NCBI GenBank assembly: GCA_903932805.1
Contig: CAIZHO010000597.1
Span: 1 to 11,560, forward strand
Origin: an uncultured Roseiflexaceae bacterium
GTDB lineage: Bacteria > Chloroflexota > Chloroflexia > Chloroflexales > Roseiflexaceae
Reading direction: 5' to 3'
Length of the DNA stretch: 11,560 nt
Of the stretch, positions 6,928 through 11,560 are shown one piece after another. Under the pieces are notes generated by a model. That model did no database searches, was not told the origin of the DNA, and was given only the letters and a program-made list of their open reading frames with translations. The position numbers and the translations under genes were made by a program. Within the stretch, counting starts at the first letter, position 1, and each line of letters starts with the position of its first letter.

Positions 6928-7895
6928 ACCGAATGCCCTTCCTTCAGATGCATACAGCGAATAACCGTAACCTCCGGTCTGGTCCCAAGGCGGAATGCCC
7001 GACCGCTTAATCCGACAGATACATGCAGATGAACCGTCCCTACGCGGAATGTGCCGTGGGTGTAATGGCGACCAAACCGTGGTTTGGCCAAGGGGCCAAG
7101 CCCTGGTACGCGCACATGACCGCCATGGACATGACCAGACAGCTGTAACACGATGTTTGGGTACCGGCTTGCTTCACGTACCGCGTCTGGTGCATGCGCC
7201 AACAATATAATCGGCATGCCTGCGGGGGCTTCGCGTACCGTCTCCTCTATATCCATCCGGCCATGCCAGACATCGTCTACTCCCGCAAGCCACACGGTGC
7301 AGTGATTATGCTGAATCGTCATCCCCTGGTTACGGAGCAAGGGCACTCCCGCAAACGACAACGCAGAACGTACATCATCGATACCCTCTGCATAATCGTG
7401 ATTGCCTGCTATTGCAACGATGCCACTCGGCGCATGCAATTGACGCACATATCGACTGAGTCTAGTGAGCGCTGAACGATTATTCACTAGGTCCCCGGTA
7501 AGGCAAATCAGATCCGGTTTGATGCCGCGCAACGTTTTGATGGTCCACGCAAGGTTGCTGTCACTGTGTGGTTGGCCGAGGTGGATGTCGCTGATTTGGG
7601 CAATGGTGAAGCCGTTGAGTGCCGCAGGGAAGCGAGAGTCTGCAATGGTGCGTTGGACCAGACGCGGATGAGCCGGTTCGTGGTGTCGCCCATAGTGCCA
7701 GAGCACGCCAGCCGTAAATCCGGCAGTGGCTATTGATGGCCATTGCCGCTTCCACAATAGCAGGCTGGCGATTGCGCCTGCCAATAGCACAAACACGCGC
7801 CATGCTACGCTAAAATGAACATCTGACGGTATCGCGATTGCGGGTGTGACCGCAGGTTGTTCCGGCGATTTGATTGGACGTGCGGGGGGCTGCAT
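6924..7895 (-). CDS. Membrane-anchored metallophosphoesterase (YkuE/YaeI-like)
   Basis: This 323-residue protein carries the full calcineurin-like dimetal motif set. SDIHLG (102-107) supplies Asp103 and His105, GDLVNN (134-139) supplies Asp135, GNHD is at 164-167, LLAH gives His234 and GHVHGG (254-259) gives the last metal ligands. The closing RPEVTVIRC resembles the C-terminal strand of YkuE/YaeI-type enzymes, which include lipid-linked nucleotide-sugar and cell-wall-associated phosphodiesterases. Residues about 28-67 hold one or two membrane segments; there is no twin-arginine signal, so it is anchored rather than a Tat substrate. The side of the membrane on which the catalytic domain sits depends on whether one or two segments insert. 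ATG 7895 follows AGGAGGAG at good spacing. It is first in the operon and divergent from the LCP gene. Confidence 0.88.
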   Translation of the reverse strand: MQPPARPIKSPEQPAVTPAIAIPSDVHFSVAWRVFVLLAGAIASLLLWKRQWPSIATAGFTAGVLWHYGRHHEPAHPRLVQRTIADSRFPAALNGFTIAQISDIHLGQPHSDSNLAWTIKTLRGIKPDLICLTGDLVNNRSALTRLSRYVRQLHAPSGIVAIAGNHDYAEGIDDVRSALSFAGVPLLRNQGMTIQHNHCTVWLAGVDDVWHGRMDIEETVREAPAGMPIILLAHAPDAVREASRYPNIVLQLSGHVHGGHVRVPGLGPLAKPRFGRHYTHGTFRVGTVHLHVSVGLSGRAFRLGTRPEVTVIRCMHLKEGHSV

Positions 7896-7918
7896 GCGGT
7901 GCTCCTCCTATTCACAAT

Positions 7919-7929
7919 GGTACTATACC
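7919..7929. promoter_or_regulatory. Symmetric GGTACTATACC in the divergent intergenic region, candidate overlapping -10 elements
   Basis: The only gap between the divergent metallophosphoesterase and LCP genes is 80 bases (7896-7975). It contains GGTA-CTA-TACC, which gives TACTAT read on the plus strand and TATAGT read on the minus strand, both close to the -10 consensus. No good -35 is visible at standard spacing for either direction. If real, the two promoters would occupy the same DNA and compete. Confidence 0.3.
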
Positions 7930-7931
7930 CC

Positions 7932-7953
7932 AGCACGGTGTGCCGCACCTGCT
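7932..7953. repeat. Imperfect inverted repeat in the divergent intergenic region
   Basis: AGCA and GGTG (with one unpaired C between them) are matched by CACC and TGCT across a TGCCG centre. The dyad lies downstream of the candidate plus-strand -10 and upstream of the LCP Shine-Dalgarno. It may be an operator or a 5'-UTR hairpin. The evidence is symmetry alone. Confidence 0.2.
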
Positions 7954-7975
7954 CAATCAAACAAGGAGAACGAGT

Positions 7976-9472
7976 ATGGCGCCCCCACCAGAGCGGCTTC
8001 GTGACGGAGCGACCCCCGGATCGACGCAGATATTGCCACGAAATGCATATAGATTTCGTCCCGGAACGGGACGCCGAAGGCGCCCATCCTGGTGGCTGTT
8101 TTTTGTCATTGCCTTCCTCGTGGTACCTGCGGTCGCTGTTTCGTACCAGCTGGGTCTCATCTGGGCGGCAATCGGTGCCAATGATCCTCGCGTTGATCGC
8201 CCTGCGACGGTACCCACCAATGGGTATACGGTATTGTTGGTGGGCGTTGATGACCGAAGTGACGGTCGCACCGACGGGATCCGGAGCGATACGTTGATCC
8301 TCGCCCGCGTCAATCCGACAACGGGGGCCATCGGCTTGTTGTCGATACCGCGTGATACCCGTGTCGAAGTACGTGGGCGCGGGACCAGCAAGATCAACGC
8401 TGCCTATGCCTACGGGTACTTACACCCACAAGAATTGTATGCAGACAACATTAGCCAACAAGAGTCGGGCATGGCACTGGCTGCCGAAACAGTCGAGTGG
8501 TTCACCGATATGGGGAGCTACGGCGCTCGCATTGACTATACGATGCAAATCAACTTTGATGGGTTTGCTGCGTTGATTGACGCCATTGGTGGCGTCACCA
8601 TTACGGTGCCTACTGCGATCGTCGACACTTCGTACCCGACTGCGGACTATGGCATTATGCGGGTGGAGTTTCAACAGGGCAGACAGCAAATGGATGGCAG
8701 TCGTGCATTGATGTATGCACGTACGAGGCATCCTGACAGCGATTTTGGGCGAAATCAACGGCAACAGTTGGTTATCGGGGCAATTGTCTCACGCTTGGGT
8801 GAGTTACGCCCATCAGAGATCGGTAGGTTGGCACTTGCTGCACCGCAGATACTCGGTGGCACACTCAAAACAACGATCCCGATGACGAATCCTCGCATGG
8901 TGTATGCAGCCGTTGCAACGATACTCAATCTTGATGCTTCGCTGATTTCGTCGTTCCGCATTGCTCCGCAGACGGTCAAACGCTACACCAGTGACGGGAC
9001 CGATTTGGTATGGGATCAGGCAGGAGTTGCAGACCTGACCGCGCAGTGGATCGCCAGCACCGGCACCGTGGTGAACCCTAACGATGCATTGGTGACTGAT
9101 CGCCTCACGACACTCAGTGCATGGGCACAAACCAATTGGCAGCAGCTTTTCGGATGGTTCCGCACCGCGACCGGGATAGGCGCTCAAGAGGGGCTCGCAC
9201 GCATCCAAGTGCTGAACGGCGCTCGTGTCGCAGGACTGGCGCGACGGGTCACACAACAGCTGAATGCCGTTGGGTTTACCCTTGATGCGCCAGGAGACGT
9301 CAGTGGCACGATAGCCGAAACAATCATTTACGATATCACCAATCATCCCATGCAGGCCATGCAAATCACCAAAATAATCAACGGCCGCATTGTCCAAGGC
9401 AAGCCACCGATGGATATCCAAAGCGATGCAGATATCATCGTTGTGTTGGGCACCGACCAGTTGACCCCATAG
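7976..9472 (+). CDS. LCP (LytR-CpsA-Psr) family envelope glycopolymer transferase with LytR_C domain
   Basis: LCP proteins transfer glycopolymers from polyprenyl-phosphate carriers to the cell wall or envelope acceptors. This 498-residue protein has a basic cytoplasmic N-terminus (RRRR near 34-37), one membrane segment at about 39-57, and an extracytoplasmic LCP domain at about 84-256. Key LCP residues are visible: RSDT at 103-106, SIPRDTRV near 123-130, and the Arg/Asp-rich block YARTRHPDSDFGRNQRQQ around 247-264, which in the family binds pyrophosphate and metal. Residues about 408-493 match a LytR_C domain (IQVLNGARVAGLA start, VVLG end). The ATG at 7976 is chosen because AAGGAG sits seven bases upstream; an in-frame ATG at 7874 would extend into the divergent gene and adds no recognisable sequence. 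It stands alone on the plus strand. Its polymer substrate is unknown, but the nearby glycosyltransferase-like genes fit an envelope role. Confidence 0.92.
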   Translation: MAPPPERLRDGATPGSTQILPRNAYRFRPGTGRRRRPSWWLFFVIAFLVVPAVAVSYQLGLIWAAIGANDPRVDRPATVPTNGYTVLLVGVDDRSDGRTDGIRSDTLILARVNPTTGAIGLLSIPRDTRVEVRGRGTSKINAAYAYGYLHPQELYADNISQQESGMALAAETVEWFTDMGSYGARIDYTMQINFDGFAALIDAIGGVTITVPTAIVDTSYPTADYGIMRVEFQQGRQQMDGSRALMYARTRHPDSDFGRNQRQQLVIGAIVSRLGELRPSEIGRLALAAPQILGGTLKTTIPMTNPRMVYAAVATILNLDASLISSFRIAPQTVKRYTSDGTDLVWDQAGVADLTAQWIASTGTVVNPNDALVTDRLTTLSAWAQTNWQQLFGWFRTATGIGAQEGLARIQVLNGARVAGLARRVTQQLNAVGFTLDAPGDVSGTIAETIIYDITNHPMQAMQITKIINGRIVQGKPPMDIQSDADIIVVLGTDQLTP

Positions 9473-9491
9473 GAATGTACACGCGACAAAA

Positions 9492-9526
9492 CAGAACCGC
9501 CACACATTCAATGTGTGGCGGTTCTG
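9492..9526. terminator. Long perfect hairpin terminator between convergent genes
   Basis: A 16-base-pair perfect stem (9492-9507 with 9511-9526) closes a 3-base loop in the 86-base gap between the LCP gene and the J-domain gene. On the minus strand the hairpin is followed by TTTTGT, a fair terminator tail for the J-domain gene. On the plus strand the tail is GTATTGC, which is poor. It probably serves both genes, more efficiently on the minus strand. Confidence 0.8.
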
Positions 9527-9558
9527 GTATTGCATATGGGCGTTGCGCAACTGGTGTG

Positions 9559-10821
9559 TTACGGGATGCGGATGGTGATCTGGTCGACGAAAACGTCAGC
9601 ATCGCTGGTCGTGGGGATGGCAATCATTCCAAAACGGGCACTGTCTGAGATTTCTTCGACAAGGACAGGGTCGGTTGGCACCCCGTTGATGGTTACCGTA
9701 ATCGATGTACCGACAACAGACACTGCAAGTTCGTTTTCGACGGCTTCCCCGCGTTTGATTGATTCGGCTGTGCCGCTGCTGATTTCACGAAATGTCATGC
9801 CGACACGTTGCACAACGCGGTATGTTTGGGATTCGGGCTCGATGACGACTGCCACAAAATCCGTCTCATCGCGGTAGCGTACGATGATGCCGCCGGATCC
9901 CTTGGTAACTTGGAGCATCACCGTCATTATGACATCACTCTGCGTAATTGGGCGATAGCTCCAGGCTGCGTCACCCGACTGCATTGCAATGAGATGGAAT
10001 CGTTTGCCATCGTACGCCGTACTCCACGTAGGACCTTTTGCTTCTGCCCAATTGACCATGGTGAAGTTGTCTTCAAAAAGTATGGTGGGATCGGGCGTCG
10101 GTGTAACTGCGGTGTCTTCGGCTGTCGGGGTGATGCGTGGGGTTCGCGTGATTGGTACCGTGGGTGTCTCTTCGATTGTCGGTGTTGTCGTCTCATCAGG
10201 TGCTGATGTGCGCGCGAATGTGCCAAACACCCAAACAAGTGCAACCGTGACCACGACGATAGCGACGATGCTGACCGTCAACCAACTGGTGCGTCGGATG
10301 CTCTCGTACGGCATGGTGAGTTGCCGTGCATTGATGGCAGATTCGGTGTTGCTGAGCAACGATGCAACATCGCGATAGAACGGATTGAGCTGTTGCAAGC
10401 GACGAAGGACCGCTACTGCCTGAATAAGTCTCCCACCATTGATATGTGCCAGCGCGGTTTCGTAAAGTTCGCTTTGGTGGTCTCGTTGGGTGAGTGGGCC
10501 AGTTGGCACTGGTGTCGAATTACGCCCAATACTCCCGCCTGGCATGGTCATGTTATAGTTTTCGCGGAGTTGGTCGTCACGCAACACACGGAATGCTTCG
10601 TTGATGCGTTGGCTACGCGCACGGGCATAGGACTTTTCTTCGTCGCTGGCCCGCATAAAGCGGTCAGGATGGTAAATTGCAATTTCTTGGCGAAATGCCT
10701 TTTTTATCTCATTGATGGACGCACCACGTGCGACATTCAGGATCTGGAAGTGGTCGAGTTGTTCGAAATCAAAACCTGGCACGGAACGCCCCCCTATCAA
10801 ACCTAACTCGTATTTTACCAT
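9559..10821 (-). CDS. Membrane-spanning J-domain protein with Thr/Pro-rich linker and C-terminal jellyroll-like domain
   Basis: Numbered from ATG 10821, this is a 420-residue protein. Residues about 22-90 are a J-domain with the HPD motif at 51-53, the signature needed to stimulate an Hsp70 (DnaK) ATPase. Residues about 116-164 look like a TPR-type helical pair. One membrane segment follows at about 179-202, then a linker of about 45 residues rich in Thr and Pro. The last 170 residues (from LFEDNF, 247) resemble a concanavalin A-like or DUF1080-type jellyroll. The J-domain should be cytoplasmic and the jellyroll outside. The start is uncertain: ATG 10821 has GGAG very close. An in-frame ATG at 10875 would put an intergenic hairpin inside the gene. 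A GTG at 10782 is preceded by GGGGGG at six bases. All three retain the whole J-domain. The gene follows the sigma factor gene on the same strand. The partner and the ligand of the outer domain are unknown. Confidence 0.8.
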   Translation of the reverse strand: MVKYELGLIGGRSVPGFDFEQLDHFQILNVARGASINEIKKAFRQEIAIYHPDRFMRASDEEKSYARARSQRINEAFRVLRDDQLRENYNMTMPGGSIGRNSTPVPTGPLTQRDHQSELYETALAHINGGRLIQAVAVLRRLQQLNPFYRDVASLLSNTESAINARQLTMPYESIRRTSWLTVSIVAIVVVTVALVWVFGTFARTSAPDETTTPTIEETPTVPITRTPRITPTAEDTAVTPTPDPTILFEDNFTMVNWAEAKGPTWSTAYDGKRFHLIAMQSGDAAWSYRPITQSDVIMTVMLQVTKGSGGIIVRYRDETDFVAVVIEPESQTYRVVQRVGMTFREISSGTAESIKRGEAVENELAVSVVGTSITVTINGVPTDPVLVEEISDSARFGMIAIPTTSDADVFVDQITIRIP

Positions 10822-10834
10822 AGTCTCCGTATAT

Positions 10835-10869
10835 CGCCCAAACGCACCAGATGTCTGGTCGTTTGGGTG
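10835..10869 (-). terminator. Hairpin between the sigma factor and J-domain genes
   Basis: CCCAAACG and ACCAGA, separated by one unpaired C, pair with TCTGGT and CGTTTGGG, with further C-G and G-T pairs at the base of the stem. It lies 16 bases after the sigma factor stop codon. The minus-strand tail is ATATACGG rather than a U-run, so termination is uncertain; it may instead allow partial read-through into the J-domain gene or protect the sigma factor mRNA. Confidence 0.45.
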
Positions 10870-10884
10870 CTTCACAGCAATACG

Positions 10885-11560
10885 TTAATCCATGTAGTCG
10901 AGCAAAAATCGGCTTGTGCGGAGTTTGCGCAGGGCTTTGACTTCGATTTGACGGATCCGTTCGCGGGTGACGTTTAACTCACGGCCGACTTCTTCGAGGG
11001 TCCAATTATGACCATCTTCGAGGCCGAAGCGGAGCTGCAAAACGCGCCGTTCTCGCTCGTTGAGTCGTGACAGAACTTCGAGCAATTGTTCACGCAACAG
11101 GTGATTGGTGGCGACATCCGCCGGTGCGAGCGCACGCACGTCTTCGATAAAGTCGCCGAGATGACTATCTTCTTCGGTGCCGACGGGAGTTTCGAGCGAA
11201 ATCGGTTCCATCGAGGTTTTGCGGATCACGCGGATGCGGTCAACAGTGATACCCAACACTTCGGCGAGTTCGTCATCTGTCGGATCACGACCATGAACCT
11301 GCACCAGTCGCCGTGTCTCACGCATCAGTTTGTTGATGGTTTCGACCATATGCACGGGGATACGAATCGTCCGTGCTTGATCCGCGATGGCTCGGGTGAT
11401 TGCTTGTCGAATCCACCACGTTGCGTAGGTTGAAAATTTGAACCCGCGGCGATGATCGAACTTTTCGACCGCCCGGATGAGGCCCACATTGCCTTCTTGG
11501 ATGAGGTCAAGGAGCTGTAATCCGCGTCCGATGTACTTTTTTGCGATCGAGACAACTAGG
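10885..11560 (-). CDS. rpoD: Primary-type sigma-70 RNA polymerase sigma factor (RpoD/SigA), C-terminal part
   Basis: The frame runs unbroken off the right end of the window; 224 residues are visible and the N-terminus is missing. The visible part starts inside region 2 with [13 protein letters not shown] and [11 protein letters not shown], followed by the region 2.3-2.4 core ([15 protein letters not shown], about 40-54) that melts and reads the -10 element. Region 3 follows (about 72-140) with [12 protein letters not shown]. Region 4 (about 154-224) ends in the -35-binding helix-turn-helix around [19 protein letters not shown]. These features fit a housekeeping group 1 sigma, or a close group 2 paralog, which cannot be separated without the N-terminal region. 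A GTG at 11487 that could be mistaken for the start is the conserved internal Val of NVGL. The gene ends with TAA at 10885 and is followed by a hairpin and the J-domain gene. Confidence 0.9.
   Translation of the reverse strand, partial: LVVSIAKKYIGRGLQLLDLIQEGNVGLIRAVEKFDHRRGFKFSTYATWWIRQAITRAIADQARTIRIPVHMVETINKLMRETRRLVQVHGRDPTDDELAEVLGITVDRIRVIRKTSMEPISLETPVGTEEDSHLGDFIEDVRALAPADVATNHLLREQLLEVLSRLNERERRVLQLRFGLEDGHNWTLEEVGRELNVTRERIRQIEVKALRKLRTSRFLLDYMD

Noticed and set aside
7874..7975. 34-codon N-terminal extension of the LCP protein
   Set aside because: It would begin inside the divergent metallophosphoesterase gene; ATG 7976 has AAGGAG seven bases upstream.
8813..9550. Minus-strand open frame of 245 codons opposite the LCP gene
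   Set aside because: It lies almost wholly antisense to a clearly recognised LCP/LytR_C coding region, runs through the intergenic terminator, has a low-complexity shadow composition and no recognisable domain.
10885..11487. Sigma factor read as a complete 200-residue protein starting at 11487
   Set aside because: The GTG at 11487 is the conserved internal Val of region 2, and the frame continues with canonical sigma-70 residues to the window edge, so the gene is partial.
1..11560. CRISPR array, insertion sequence, phage or defence-system signature
   Set aside because: I found no spaced repeat array, transposase, integrase, attachment-site pair or recognised defence domain; the coding content is ordinary chromosomal genes.

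Overview
The window (11,560 bases, moderate GC) is almost fully coding and carries eight clear genes, one of them cut by the window edge, plus one probable short leader ORF. The gene set suggests a chromosome of the Chloroflexota, possibly a filamentous Chloroflexia relative: tandem TIGR03663/Agl23-type membrane glycosyltransferases with a fused NHL propeller, a DUF3054 protein, a LytR-CpsA-Psr (LCP) protein with a LytR_C tail, and a membrane-anchored J-domain protein beside a RpoD-type sigma factor. This is inferred from protein families only; the window holds no rRNA or other taxonomic marker. I see no mobile element, tRNA, rRNA or CRISPR array.

Layout, left to right. A strong hairpin terminator lies at 16-47. 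Two tandem minus-strand genes (60-3311 and 3331-5700) encode paralogous multi-pass GT-C-type proteins; only the downstream one has a C-terminal six-bladed NHL propeller. They are preceded by a regulatory-looking leader (about 5697-5866) with a consensus Shine-Dalgarno and a 20-codon ORF whose stop overlaps the start of the 789-residue gene. Next, also on the minus strand, is a compact three-gene operon transcribed in the order metallophosphoesterase (6924-7895), DUF3054 membrane protein (6541-6927), histidine phosphatase (5891-6544). Each junction is a 4-base ATGA overlap. Divergent from this operon, on the plus strand, is the LCP gene (7976-9472). It converges on a minus-strand J-domain/transmembrane/jellyroll gene (9559-10821), with one long perfect hairpin between them. 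The right edge holds the C-terminal 224 residues of a primary-type sigma factor (10885 to beyond 11560).

How they may work together. The LCP protein is expected to attach glycopolymers to the cell envelope. The two Agl23-like proteins are expected to move or transfer lipid-linked sugars across the membrane. The metallophosphoesterase and histidine phosphatase could process phosphorylated or lipid-linked intermediates. A cell-surface glycan role for the left two thirds of the window is therefore plausible, but it is inferred from families and adjacency only.

The most unusual points are the short coupled leader ORF with GGGTATG repeats, the NHL fusion on one of two paralogs, the J-domain protein with a predicted extracytoplasmic jellyroll, and a DUF3054 gene translationally coupled to two phosphatase genes. 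I do not see clear evidence of a wholly new defence or mobile system.
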